NCBI RefSeq assembly: GCF_014203705.1
Contig: NZ_JACHJR010000001.1
Coordinates: forward strand, 4,960,001-5,024,000
DNA from: Kitasatospora gansuensis
GTDB taxonomy: Bacteria; Actinomycetota; Actinomycetes; Streptomycetales; Streptomycetaceae
DNA length: 64,000 bases
Reading direction: 5' to 3'
Shown here: positions 34,592-43,076 of the stretch, in pieces
How positions within the stretch are numbered: the stretch's first letter is position 1
How the letters are laid out: every line of letters begins with the position of its first letter
Translations under genes and position numbers: made by a program
Notes under the pieces: model-generated
Databases searched by the model: none
What the model was told of the DNA's origin: nothing
What the model saw: only the letters and a program-made list of their open reading frames with translations

Positions 34592-35380
34592 GTGACGACG
34601 GCAGCCAGCGCCGTGCAGGACCAGCAGCTTTCCGCCGGCCCCGAGGCCCCGGCCGCGGCCGCGCGGCAGGTGACCAAGGCGTACGGCGCGGGGGAGACCC
34701 GGGTCACCGCCCTCGATGCGGTGGACGTGGACATCCACCGTGGCCGGTTCACCGCGATCATGGGCCCCTCGGGCTCGGGCAAGTCCACCCTGATGCACTG
34801 CCTGGCGGGCCTGGACACGGTCTCCGAGGGCCGGATCTGGATCGGTGACACCGAGATCACCGGTCTGAAGGACCGTCAGCTCACCAAGCTGCGCCGGGAC
34901 AAGATCGGCTTCATCTTCCAGTCCTTCAACCTGCTCCCCACGCTGAACGCGCTGGAGAACATCACGCTCCCGATGGACATCGCCGGCCGCAAGCCGGACG
35001 CCGCCTGGCTGGACACCGTGGTCTCCACCGTCGGCCTCGCCGACCGCCTCAAGCACCGGCCGACCCAGCTCTCCGGCGGCCAGCAGCAGCGCGTCGCGGT
35101 GGCCCGGGCGCTGGCCGCCCGTCCCGAGATCATCTTCGGCGACGAGCCCACCGGTAACCTCGACTCCCGCTCCGGCGCCGAGGTGCTCACCTTCCTGCGC
35201 CGCTCGGTCGACGAGCTGGGCCAGACCATCGTGATGGTCACCCACGACCCGGTCGCCGCCTCGTACGCCGACCGCGTGCTGTTCCTGGCGGACGGCCGCC
35301 TGGTGGACGAGATGCACGCCCCGACCGCCGATTCCGTCCTCGAGCGCATGCGTCGCTTCGACGGCAAGCGCACCAGCTGA
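34592..35380 (+). CDS. ABC transporter ATP-binding protein (MacB/LolD type)
   Basis: This 262-residue ATPase has Walker A GPSGSGKST, Q-loop FQSFNLLPTL, signature LSGGQQQR, Walker B IIFGDEPTGNLD and the H-loop TH in VMVTHDP. The sequence belongs to the MacB/FtsE/LolD branch, which pairs with FtsX-like permeases and often moves cell-envelope substrates or peptides mechanically. A disordered stretch of about 27 residues precedes the fold. GTG at 34592 has GAGGAG upstream. It is the first gene of a two-gene operon; the permease starts 17 bases after its stop. Confidence 0.95.
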   Translation: MTTAASAVQDQQLSAGPEAPAAAARQVTKAYGAGETRVTALDAVDVDIHRGRFTAIMGPSGSGKSTLMHCLAGLDTVSEGRIWIGDTEITGLKDRQLTKLRRDKIGFIFQSFNLLPTLNALENITLPMDIAGRKPDAAWLDTVVSTVGLADRLKHRPTQLSGGQQQRVAVARALAARPEIIFGDEPTGNLDSRSGAEVLTFLRRSVDELGQTIVMVTHDPVAASYADRVLFLADGRLVDEMHAPTADSVLERMRRFDGKRTS

Positions 35381-35397
35381 GACGGGGTCAGAAACCG

Positions 35398-37977
35398 ATG
35401 TTGCTCAAGACTTCGCTACGGAGCTTCTTCGCCCACAAGGGGCGGATGGCGCTCTCGCTCATCGCTGTGGTCCTCTCGGTCGCGTTCGTGTCCGGCACCC
35501 TGGTGTTCTCGAACACGGCGACCGCCACCTTCGACAAGCTGTTCGCCACCACCGCCTCCGACATCTCGGTCCGGCAGGCCGTCCCGGACGCCGCCGCCGA
35601 CGCCGATGACGAGCAGGACGGCGGCCGCGGCAAGCCCCGCACCGTCCCGGTCGCCACCGAGCAGAAGATCGCCGCCCTGCCGGGCGTGAAGTCGGCGCGC
35701 GGTGAGGTCTCGGTCCAGAACGCGGTGCTGACCAACCCGCTCACCAACAAGGCGGTCGGCCCGACCTCCGGCGCCCCGACCATCACCGGCTCCTGGCACG
35801 ACAACCAGAACATGCTGAAGATCACCTCCGGCAAGGCACCGGCCGGCGGCGGCCAGATCGTGCTGGACGCCGACACGGCCAAGAAGGCCGGCCTGGGGAT
35901 CGACAGCAAGCTGCGGGTGATCACCGCCGCCGGTGACCGCGTCTTCACCATCTCCGGCATCGCCACCTTCCAGACCACCAACCCCGGCGCGGCGCTGGCC
36001 TTCCTGGACTTGCCGACCGCCCAGGAGCATCTGCTGGGCACGACCGCGCTCAGCACGGTCGAGGTGACCGGCGACGGCTCGAAGAGCAACGACGAGCTGA
36101 AGGCCGCCGCCCTGGCCACCCTCGGCGACGGGTACAAGGTGCTCACCGCCGCGGAGCAGAAGGCCGAGGGCAAGGCCGACATGGGCTTCCTCGACTACAT
36201 GAAGTACGCGATGCTCGGCTTCGCCGGCATCTCGCTGCTGGTCGGCGGCTTCCTGATCATCAACACCTTCTCGATGCTGGTCGCCCAGCGCACCCGGGAG
36301 ATCGGCCTGCTCCGGGCCATCGGCGGCAGCCGCAGCCAGGTCAACCGCTCGGTGCTGATCGAGGCCCTGATCCTCGGCGTGCTCGGCTCGACCCTCGGCC
36401 TGCTGGCCGGGATCGGCCTGGCCATCGGCCTGATCCAGCTGATGAAGGCGACCGGGATGAACCTGTCCTCCGCCGACCTGGAGATCGGCGCCAGCGTGCC
36501 GATCGCCTCGTACGCGGTGGGCGTGGTGATCACCGTGCTGGCCGCCTGGATCCCGGCCCGCCGAGCCTCCCGGATCTCGCCGATGGCCGCCCTGCGCGAC
36601 CACGGCACGCCCAGCGAGGCCAAGGCCAACCGCATCCGGGCCGCGATCGGGGTGCTGCTCACGGCCGGCGGCGCGGCCCTGCTGGCCGCTGCGGCGGCCG
36701 CCTCGACCGCCTCGGCCGGTGGTCAACTGCTGGGCCTGGGCGTGGTGTTGAGCCTGGTCGGCCTGGTGGTGCTCGGCCCGCTGCTGTCCACCGCCGTGGT
36801 CCGGGTGCTCGGGGCGGTGCTGCCCGCGCTGTTCGGCCCGTCCGGCAAGCTGGCGCAGCGCAACGCCACCCGCAACCCGCGCCGTACCGGTGCCACCGCC
36901 GCGGCGCTGATGATCGGCCTGGCGCTGGTCACCGGAGCCTCGGTGGTCACCTCCTCGATGGTCTCCTCGGCCAACGACCAGATCGACCAGTCCGTGGGCG
37001 CCGACTACGTGGTCGCGTCCAGGACGAACGCCGATCTCACCCCCGCGATGGTGACGGCTGCTCAGGGCGCCCAGGGCCTCAAGCACCTGACGCTGCAGAA
37101 GAGCATCCCGGTGGCGTTCACCACCTCCGACGGCAAGCGCACCAAGGAGCACCTGGCGGCCGCCACGAAGACCTTCGTCGAGGACTTCAAGATCCCGGCG
37201 GAGTCCGGTTCGGCGGAGCAGGCCTTCGCGGTCGGTGGCGTGGCGGTCGGCAGCGAGTTCGCCAAGGAGCACGGCCTGAAGACCGGCGACCGGATCACGG
37301 CCGACTACGGCCAGGGCCACACCCAGGAGCTCACGGTCGGGCTGATCATCAAGGCCGGCAGCGACATGTTCAACGGGACGTTCGCCAACCTCGACACGGT
37401 CGCCAAGGCCATCCCGGCGGCGGACCTGCCAGCCGACAAGGCGATGTTCGCCAAGATCGTCGACGGGGCCGATCCGGCGAAGACGCTGGCCGCGCTGGAG
37501 GACTCCCTCAAGGCGTACCCGCAGCTCACCGTCACCGACAAGGCGGGCTACAAGGAGATCATCCAGAGCCAGGTCAACACCCTGCTCTACATGGTCTACG
37601 GCCTGCTCGGCCTGGCGATCGTGGTCGCCGTCCTGGGCGTCGTCAACACCCTCGCCCTCTCGGTGGTCGAGCGGACCAGGGAGATCGGTCTGCTCCGCGC
37701 GATCGGCCTGTCCCGCCGTCAGCTCCGCCGGATGATCCGCCTGGAGTCCGTGGTGATCGCCATCTTCGGCGCCCTCCTCGGCACCGGCCTCGGCCTCGCC
37801 TGGGGCGTCACCTCCCAGCAGGTGCTGGCGGGCTCGGGGATCAGCCTGCTGACCATCCCGGTCGGCACCATCGTGGCCATCCTGTTCGCCTCCGCCGTGG
37901 TCGGCCTGCTGGCCGCCCTGCTCCCGGCCTTCCGGGCCGGCCGGATGAACGTCCTGGCGGCCATCGCCACGGACTGA
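35398..37977 (+). CDS. FtsX-like ABC transporter permease
   Basis: This 859-residue permease has two FtsX domains. There is an N-terminal helix (about residues 18-38), an extracytoplasmic MacB_PCD-like domain (about 40-270), three helices with the coupling segment RTREIGLLRAIGGSRSQV (about 275-390), a middle helical pair (about 420-480), another outer domain (about 510-715), and a second FtsX core with RTREIGLLRAIGLSRRQL. It works with the preceding ATPase. Such large double-FtsX permeases in actinobacteria are usually controlled by two-component systems and linked to envelope stress or antimicrobial peptides, but no such system is adjacent here. Confidence 0.93.
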   Translation: MLLKTSLRSFFAHKGRMALSLIAVVLSVAFVSGTLVFSNTATATFDKLFATTASDISVRQAVPDAAADADDEQDGGRGKPRTVPVATEQKIAALPGVKSARGEVSVQNAVLTNPLTNKAVGPTSGAPTITGSWHDNQNMLKITSGKAPAGGGQIVLDADTAKKAGLGIDSKLRVITAAGDRVFTISGIATFQTTNPGAALAFLDLPTAQEHLLGTTALSTVEVTGDGSKSNDELKAAALATLGDGYKVLTAAEQKAEGKADMGFLDYMKYAMLGFAGISLLVGGFLIINTFSMLVAQRTREIGLLRAIGGSRSQVNRSVLIEALILGVLGSTLGLLAGIGLAIGLIQLMKATGMNLSSADLEIGASVPIASYAVGVVITVLAAWIPARRASRISPMAALRDHGTPSEAKANRIRAAIGVLLTAGGAALLAAAAAASTASAGGQLLGLGVVLSLVGLVVLGPLLSTAVVRVLGAVLPALFGPSGKLAQRNATRNPRRTGATAAALMIGLALVTGASVVTSSMVSSANDQIDQSVGADYVVASRTNADLTPAMVTAAQGAQGLKHLTLQKSIPVAFTTSDGKRTKEHLAAATKTFVEDFKIPAESGSAEQAFAVGGVAVGSEFAKEHGLKTGDRITADYGQGHTQELTVGLIIKAGSDMFNGTFANLDTVAKAIPAADLPADKAMFAKIVDGADPAKTLAALEDSLKAYPQLTVTDKAGYKEIIQSQVNTLLYMVYGLLGLAIVVAVLGVVNTLALSVVERTREIGLLRAIGLSRRQLRRMIRLESVVIAIFGALLGTGLGLAWGVTSQQVLAGSGISLLTIPVGTIVAILFASAVVGLLAALLPAFRAGRMNVLAAIATD

Positions 37978-37995
37978 CGCACCACCGGCAGGACA

Positions 37996-38035
37996 CGACG
38001 GAGGGGCCGCCCACGGGGGAGCGGCCCCTCCGTCG
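37996..38035. terminator. Bidirectional hairpin terminator between the ABC operon and the EF-hand gene
   Basis: Arms CGACGGAGGGGCCGC (37996-38010) and GCGGCCCCTCCGTCG (38021-38035) pair perfectly over 15 bases with a 10-base loop, between two convergent genes. Confidence 0.88.
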
Positions 38036-38051
38036 CTGCTGTGACGGTGGG

Positions 38052-38615
38052 TCAGTTCAGCGCGTCGCCGAACAGGTGGTTGCCGACCTGATCCGGGTCG
38101 GTGCTGGTGTAGAAGCCCCGGAACGCCGACAGCACCTCAGACTCGGAGAGCACCCCGTTCCGGTCGGTGTCCAGCTTCTCGAAGGCGAACCGCGCCGCCG
38201 CCTCGGACGAGCCGAACGCCCGCTGGAAGTCCCAGAACTCGTCCGCCGAGATCGTCCCGTCGTCGTTCCGGTCCATCAGCCGGAAGACCGCCAGCGCCAT
38301 CGGCCGCAGCACGTCGTCGAACGCCCCCGGCGCCTCCGCCAGCAGCCGCATCCCGGCCCGGTACTCGTGCCGCTGGATCTTCCGGTCCCGGTTGGTGTCC
38401 AGATCCGCGACCAGTGCCCGCCACCACCCCTGGGACGCCGTCAGCATCGCGACCGCCTTCGGTGAGTCGAAGTCCTGACCCGAGGCGGAGATCGTCCGAG
38501 CGGCGAGCCCGAGCACGTCCGAGGCGTCGATCAGCCCGTTCCGGTCCAGGTCGATCTGTCCGAAGTTCAGGTCGATCTTCCGGTCGAGTGCATCGGGGCT
38601 GGCTGCGATGGTCAT
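38052..38615 (-). CDS. EF-hand calcium-binding protein (CabC/calerythrin-like)
   Basis: This 187-residue soluble protein has four EF-hand loops. Loop 1 is DLDRNGLIDASD (residues 22-33), loop 3 DRNDDGTISADE and loop 4 DTDRNGVLSESE are canonical. Loop 2, DTNRDRKIQRHE, lacks the usual Gly at position 6 but keeps the acidic ligands. The arrangement and size match actinobacterial calmodulin-like proteins such as calerythrin and the CabC group, which buffer calcium or act in development. The ATG at 38615 has GGAGG at 38622-38626. Just upstream of that site begins the decayed TnpB element, so its original promoter may be lost. Confidence 0.92.
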   Translation of the reverse strand: MTIAASPDALDRKIDLNFGQIDLDRNGLIDASDVLGLAARTISASGQDFDSPKAVAMLTASQGWWRALVADLDTNRDRKIQRHEYRAGMRLLAEAPGAFDDVLRPMALAVFRLMDRNDDGTISADEFWDFQRAFGSSEAAARFAFEKLDTDRNGVLSESEVLSAFRGFYTSTDPDQVGNHLFGDALN

Positions 38616-38633
38616 CGGGGACCTCCGGGGAAA

Positions 38634-39513
38634 CCCCCGGTTTGAGCCGGGGGAGGGAACGGATTGCCTGCGGAGCAGGTCGGGGAGCGGTGTTTCGCCG
38701 TCAGGGCGAACCGTCGTGCGGGTGCCCGCAGGTGGTTGTCAGTGCCCGCCGCCAGGTTGATCGTGTGCATCTTCGGTACTCGTATCGTAGCTATCCGACG
38801 GTGGGTCAGCGGCGGTCGCTGGGCCGTACGTTCGGGTGCACACGGGTGGTGTTCATCGACAACCCGCGCTTCCTGCGCAAGGCCGAGAAGCGGTTGAAGA
38901 CCTTGCAGCGGGCACTGTCGCGTAAGGCGAAGGGGTCGAAGAACCGGGCGAAGGCCCGCCGCAAGGTCGCCAAGGCGCACGCCAAGGTGGCCGACACCCG
39001 CAACGACTGGCTGCACAAGCAGACGACCAGGATCATCCGCGAGAACCAAGCGGTGTACCTGGAGGATCTGAACGTGCGCGGCCTGGCCCGCACCCGCCTG
39101 GCCAAGTCCGTCCACGGCGCCGGATGGTCGACCTTCCGCCGACTCCTGGAAGAGAAAGCCGCCAGGTACGGACGGCACGTCGGCATCATCGGCCGGTACG
39201 AACCCACGTCGCAGGTGTGCTCCACCTGCGGAGTTCCGGACGGTCCCAAGCCCCTGAACGTCCGCACGTGGAAGTGCGGCGCGTGCGGTACCTCTCATGA
39301 CCGTGACCTCAATGCTGCTCGGAACATCCTGGCCGCCGGACGGGCGGACAGGCTAAACGCCTGCGGAGGGCCGGTAGGACCCGGCGTGGCGATCCCACGC
39401 CAGGCACGGCCCGTTGAAACAGGAACCCACCGGAACGCCCGCCGCACAGGGCGCAAGCCCCGCGCCGCAGGCGCGGCCGGAATCCCCGCGCATCAGCGCG
39501 GAGAGGATGTCAA
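38634..39513 (+). mobile_element. Decayed IS200/IS605-type (TnpB-only) element
   Basis: The tnpB remnant is flanked by two structured ends. On the left, CCCCCGG-TTTGAG-CCGGGGG (38634-38653) follows GAAA. On the right, a hairpin at 39483-39504 follows GAAT and precedes GAGGATGTCAA (39503-39513), the usual right-end layout of these elements. No TnpA transposase is present, so it could move only in trans if at all. The left hairpin resembles the right-end type and might be the remnant of a second copy. Exact boundaries are uncertain. Confidence 0.65.
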
Positions 39514-39556
39514 ACCGTGTTCCTTCATCCTGGGCCGGTTGCGTGGGCGAGCCTAG
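38765..39556 (+). pseudogene. tnpB: TnpB (RNA-guided nuclease/transposase accessory), internally deleted
   Basis: The frame from GTG 38765 (263 codons) begins as a normal TnpB (HLRYSYRSYPTVGQRRSLGR, FGCTRVVF), then jumps directly to IDNPRFLRKAEKRLKTLQ. Family members have nearly 200 residues in between, including the RuvC-I catalytic Asp (usually in GIDLG). The rest is normal: Glu of RuvC-II in YLEDLNVRGLARTRLAKSVH, the zinc ribbon (CSTCG, CGACG), and the RuvC-III Asp in DRDLNAARN. Without RuvC-I it cannot cleave DNA. The reading frame is intact across the deletion, so a shortened protein may still be made. Confidence 0.83.
39483..39504 (+). repeat. Right-end hairpin of the TnpB element
   Basis: Arms TCCCCGCGC and GCGCGGAGA, with one mismatch, flank ATCA. 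The site overlaps the 3' part of tnpB and is followed by GATGTCAA. In these elements the 3' region also gives rise to the guide (omega) RNA, whose scaffold may end here. Confidence 0.7.
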
Positions 39557-39647
39557 GGAGCGGCAGCGACCAGCGGCAACAGGCGCCGCACCGGATGCAC
39601 CAATCGGCAGCCGATCGGACAAACCGCGCACCAGTGTTGTGCTGCTC

Positions 39648-40328
39648 TCACGTCAAGAACGTTGCGACTGCCTCCGTGAACGCTTCCGGCTCGGCGCTGT
39701 GGATCAGATGCCCGGCAGGGATGGTGACGACCCGTCCGCCGGGGATGCGGCGGGCCAGCTCGGCGACACCCTCCTGCGACAGGTGACTGCGCGGGCCGCC
39801 CGCGAGCACGAGGGTCTCGGCGGTGATCCGGTCGAGCCGCTCCAGCCAGGCCGGATCAGGCGTGTCGAGTTGCCTCCGGACCGCCAGCACCATCTCCCAG
39901 TCGAAGGTCAGCGCCCCCTCCGGCCTGGTCGGAGCGGTCGGCTGACGGGGACGCGGAGCCGGAACGTCCTCCAGGACCAGCCGGTTCACGCGCTGCGGAT
40001 GCTCCTCGGCGAAGAGGTAGGCCACCACCCCACCCATCGAGTGCCCGATCACGTCGACCCGGTCGACACCCACGGCGGCCAGGAAGCCGAGCACGTCGTC
40101 CCGCATGAGTTCCAGGGAGTACCGCCCCGGCCAATCGCTCCGGCCGTGCCCCCGAAGGTCGAGGGCGTACACCCGCCGGCTCACGGCGAGCGCGGGCGCC
40201 ACCGTGTCCCAGTCCGTGGCGTCCTCGCCCAGAGCGTGCAGCAGGAGAAGTGGCGGAGCATCCACCGGCCCTGAGACCTGACAGGCCAGCCGGATCCCGC
40301 CCACGTCAACCAAACGGTGCTCAGTCAT
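39648..40328 (-). CDS. Alpha/beta-fold hydrolase
   Basis: This 226-residue enzyme has the oxyanion region LLLHALGEDATDW, the LDLRGHGRSDWPG strand-loop, the nucleophile elbow GHSMGGVVAYLF (Ser in GHSMG), an acid candidate near ETLVLAGGPRSHLS and the C-terminal His in IPAGHLIHSAEP. It is shorter than most (about 260), with a reduced cap. The substrate is not known. ATG 40328 begins MTEHRLVDVGGIRLAC, a typical N-terminus; a longer frame upstream is open but antisense to the Uma2 gene. The Uma2 gene is divergent, with 109 bases between starts. Confidence 0.88.
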   Translation of the reverse strand: MTEHRLVDVGGIRLACQVSGPVDAPPLLLLHALGEDATDWDTVAPALAVSRRVYALDLRGHGRSDWPGRYSLELMRDDVLGFLAAVGVDRVDVIGHSMGGVVAYLFAEEHPQRVNRLVLEDVPAPRPRQPTAPTRPEGALTFDWEMVLAVRRQLDTPDPAWLERLDRITAETLVLAGGPRSHLSQEGVAELARRIPGGRVVTIPAGHLIHSAEPEAFTEAVATFLT

Positions 40329-40437
40329 GTCCGGACGATACGCGGCACGGCCCACCACCCGAGCGAGGTTCACCGGCGGCGGAACCGCCCTGGGGGCTGG
40401 AATGTGTCGAGCCGTCGTGCCGACTACGTCGAGGCCC

Positions 40438-40983
40438 ATGAATCCCGAGCGCTTCGCACTCCTCGAAGAGGTCCGCAGGAGTCTGCCCGATGGGTTCAAG
40501 GCCGAGCTCTCCGGCGACATCATCGTCATGACGGTCAGTCCGTCCGGCATCCACCAACGCAACCTCCTGACGGTCCGTCGCCAGTTCGACGCCCACACCC
40601 CGGACGGACTGCTGCCGAGCGAGAACACCGACCTCGTCTCGCCCAACGCCGGCAAGAGCCGGAACCCGGACCTGACGTACCTTCCGGAAGGCGTCCTGGA
40701 GACCACCGACAACCAGGTCCCCGCCGAAGCGGCAGCGATCGCGGTCGAGCTGGTCTCACCCTCCAACCCGGAGAACGACTGGGTGGGCAAGGTCCGGGAC
40801 TACCCGCTGATGGGCATCCCGCTCTACCTGCTGATCGACGCCCGCCAGAAGACCGTCACGCTGTTCAGCCGCCCCGACGGCACGAAGTACCACCGCCGGG
40901 AGGACGTCGACTTCGGTGAGACCCTCCGGATCCCCGAGCCCTTCGACTTCGAGCTGCTCACCACCGGCCTGCTGCCGTACTGA
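40438..40983 (+). CDS. Uma2-family (DUF820) restriction-endonuclease-fold protein
   Basis: This 181-residue protein belongs to the Uma2 family, abundant in actinobacteria and cyanobacteria. The PD-(D/E)xK core is seen as the Asp of NPDLTYLPEG, the Glu of IAVELVSPSN and the Lys of VGKVRDYPLMGIPLYLLID. Molecular function is not settled for the family; nuclease activity is predicted from the fold. ATG 40438 gives the usual N-terminus. It stands alone beside the alpha/beta hydrolase and ahead of asnB, in a stretch that looks like acquired DNA. Confidence 0.88.
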   Translation: MNPERFALLEEVRRSLPDGFKAELSGDIIVMTVSPSGIHQRNLLTVRRQFDAHTPDGLLPSENTDLVSPNAGKSRNPDLTYLPEGVLETTDNQVPAEAAAIAVELVSPSNPENDWVGKVRDYPLMGIPLYLLIDARQKTVTLFSRPDGTKYHRREDVDFGETLRIPEPFDFELLTTGLLPY

Positions 40984-41188
40984 GGGGCCGTCGGTCCTGC
41001 GTTCACGCGTCCGCTCCGGTACTTCACCCGGTAGGGCAGTGACCTGGTCGTCCCTTGATCGTTCCAGTGGTGGTGGCCGGTGCACGAGCCCGGCCACGGA
41101 CTTCGCCACGCGTGCAGCATTCGCGCGGCCGAGGCGAGGTCCCGGATCGCATGGTCGGCCCCCGTGAGGGGCAGGGGGAGCCGCGACG

Positions 41189-43012
41189 GTGTGCGGGCTG
41201 GTTGGTTATGTCGGTTTCGCCGGACGGGTTCCCCGGGCGACCGGGGGCACCACGCTGAAGGAGATGACCGAGACCCTGGCCTGCCGGGGACCTGACGCGT
41301 CGGCCGCCTGGACCGAGGGCCCGGCCGGGCTCGGGCACACCCGGCTGGCCACCGTCGACCTGGTCGGTGGCCGGCAGCCGCTGGTGCTGACCCGCGGCGG
41401 ACGTACGGCGCTGGCGGTGGTGTTCACCGGCGAGGTCTACAACCACGCCTCGTTGCGGGCGGAACTGACCGCGCTCGGACACCGGTTCAGGACCCGCAGC
41501 GACAGCGAGGTGGTGCTGCGGGCCGTCGACGCCTGGGGTGAGCAGGCGCCCACCCGGTTCGAGGGCATGTTCGCCTACGCCGCCTGGGAGCCGGGCCCCC
41601 GGCGGCTGACGCTGGTCCGCGACCGGCTCGGCATCAAGCCGTTGTGCTGGGCGGAGCTCGACGACGGGCTGGTGTTCGGCTCCGAGCCCAAGGCGGTGCT
41701 GGAGCATCCCGCGGTGACGACGCGGCTGGATCTGGACGGGCTGCGGGAGCTGCTGCTGTCCGCCCACCCGATGATCAAGACCCCCGGCCGCAGCGCCTTC
41801 GCCGGGCTCCGCGAGGTGGCACCGGGCACACTCGTCGTCCGCACACCCGAGGGAACCCGCACCCGCCGCTACTGGTCGCTGACCCCGGCCGAACACCCGG
41901 ACGACCTGCCCACCACCGTGGCACACGTGCGGCACCTGCTGGACGAGGCCGTCACCGGGCAGCTCGCGGCCGACGTCCCGGTGAGCGTCCTGCTGTCCGG
42001 CGGACTGGACTCCAGCGCCATCGCCGCGCTGGCCCGCCCCGCGGCCGGAACCCTGCACACGCTGTCGGTGGACCTGGGCGCCCATGCCTCGGGTCAGGAC
42101 GCCATGGGACGCGACCCGGACGAGCCGTACGCCGAGCTGATGGTGCGCCACCTTGGCACCGAACACCGCCGGGTGCCGCTGACCGCCCACTCGCTCGCCG
42201 ACCCCGCCCGGCGCGCCCAGGTCGGGCGCCTGCGCGACGCGCTGAGCCTGGGGGACTTCGACACCTCGCTGTTCCAGCTGTTCCGCGCGGTCCGCGAGCA
42301 CTTCCCGGTCACCCTGGCCGGCGACGGGGCCGACGAACTCTTCGGCGGATATCGCTGGTTCACCCCCGAGGCCGCAGCGGCAGAAACCTTTCCCTGGGAC
42401 ACCGTGCTGGACCGTGCCGACCTCACCCGGCTGCTCGACCCCGGCCTCGCCGCCGCACTCGACCTGCCCGCCCACCGCGCCGAACTCCACCGCACCGCCG
42501 CCGCCGAGCTCGAGCACCTGCCCGGCACCGCACCCGGCGAGGCCGCGCTGCGGCGCGACAGCTACCTCAACCTGACCCGGTTCCTGCCCTGCCTGCTGGA
42601 CCGCGCCGACCGGCTGAGCATGGGGTGCGGCCTGGAGGTCCGGGTGCCGTTCCTGGACCACCGGCTGGTCGAGTACGTCTTCAACGCCCCGTGGGAGTTC
42701 AAGACCTTCGACGGCCGGGAGAAGAGCCTGCTGCGTGCCGCCGTCGCCGACCTGCTCCCCGCCCCGGTGCTGGCCCGCCGCAAGAGCCCCTACCCGATGG
42801 TCCGCGACCCCGCCTACCGAGCGGCACTTGTCAGCCAGGTCCGCCGACTCCTCGCCGACGGCGGCCCCGCGACCGACCTGCTGGATCCGGGCGCCGTCCG
42901 CAGCCTGCTGCTGGAGCCCGTCGGCCGGGACCGCTTCCCCCGCGAGGGACTGGAACTCGTCCTGGACCTGGACCAGTGGCTGCGCACCCACCGCCCCACC
43001 CTGCACCTCTGA
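41189..43012 (+). CDS. asnB: Asparagine synthase (glutamine-hydrolysing), AsnB type
   Basis: This 607-residue enzyme has an N-terminal class II glutaminase domain that starts with the nucleophile Cys2 (VCGLVGYVG after GTG), with RGPDAS and the GEVYNH loop, and a C-terminal synthetase domain with the PP-loop SVLLSGGLDSSAIAAL and GDGADELFGGYRW. It makes asparagine from aspartate, glutamine and ATP, or an amide on another acid. The intact Cys2 argues against the beta-lactam synthetase branch, which loses glutaminase. GTG 41189 has GGGGAG upstream. It lies 64 bases before a thiolase-like gene, an unusual neighbour. Confidence 0.93.
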   Translation: MCGLVGYVGFAGRVPRATGGTTLKEMTETLACRGPDASAAWTEGPAGLGHTRLATVDLVGGRQPLVLTRGGRTALAVVFTGEVYNHASLRAELTALGHRFRTRSDSEVVLRAVDAWGEQAPTRFEGMFAYAAWEPGPRRLTLVRDRLGIKPLCWAELDDGLVFGSEPKAVLEHPAVTTRLDLDGLRELLLSAHPMIKTPGRSAFAGLREVAPGTLVVRTPEGTRTRRYWSLTPAEHPDDLPTTVAHVRHLLDEAVTGQLAADVPVSVLLSGGLDSSAIAALARPAAGTLHTLSVDLGAHASGQDAMGRDPDEPYAELMVRHLGTEHRRVPLTAHSLADPARRAQVGRLRDALSLGDFDTSLFQLFRAVREHFPVTLAGDGADELFGGYRWFTPEAAAAETFPWDTVLDRADLTRLLDPGLAAALDLPAHRAELHRTAAAELEHLPGTAPGEAALRRDSYLNLTRFLPCLLDRADRLSMGCGLEVRVPFLDHRLVEYVFNAPWEFKTFDGREKSLLRAAVADLLPAPVLARRKSPYPMVRDPAYRAALVSQVRRLLADGGPATDLLDPGAVRSLLLEPVGRDRFPREGLELVLDLDQWLRTHRPTLHL

Positions 43013-43076
43013 CGATCCGTCATCGAACCCCGTCGTCGAGCCCCACCCGCCACCGAGACCGCCCAGGAAGCCCGCC

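Noticed and set aside
33732-38615. ssuE, ABC exporter and EF-hand gene as one system
   Set aside because: A 305-base gap and a terminator-like structure separate ssuE from the ABC genes, and a strong terminator with convergent orientation separates the EF-hand gene.
41189-43012. Beta-lactam or carbapenam synthetase
   Set aside because: Those AsnB relatives lose the glutaminase Cys; here Cys2 and the GEVYNH and RGPDAS motifs are present, and no beta-lactam genes are nearby.
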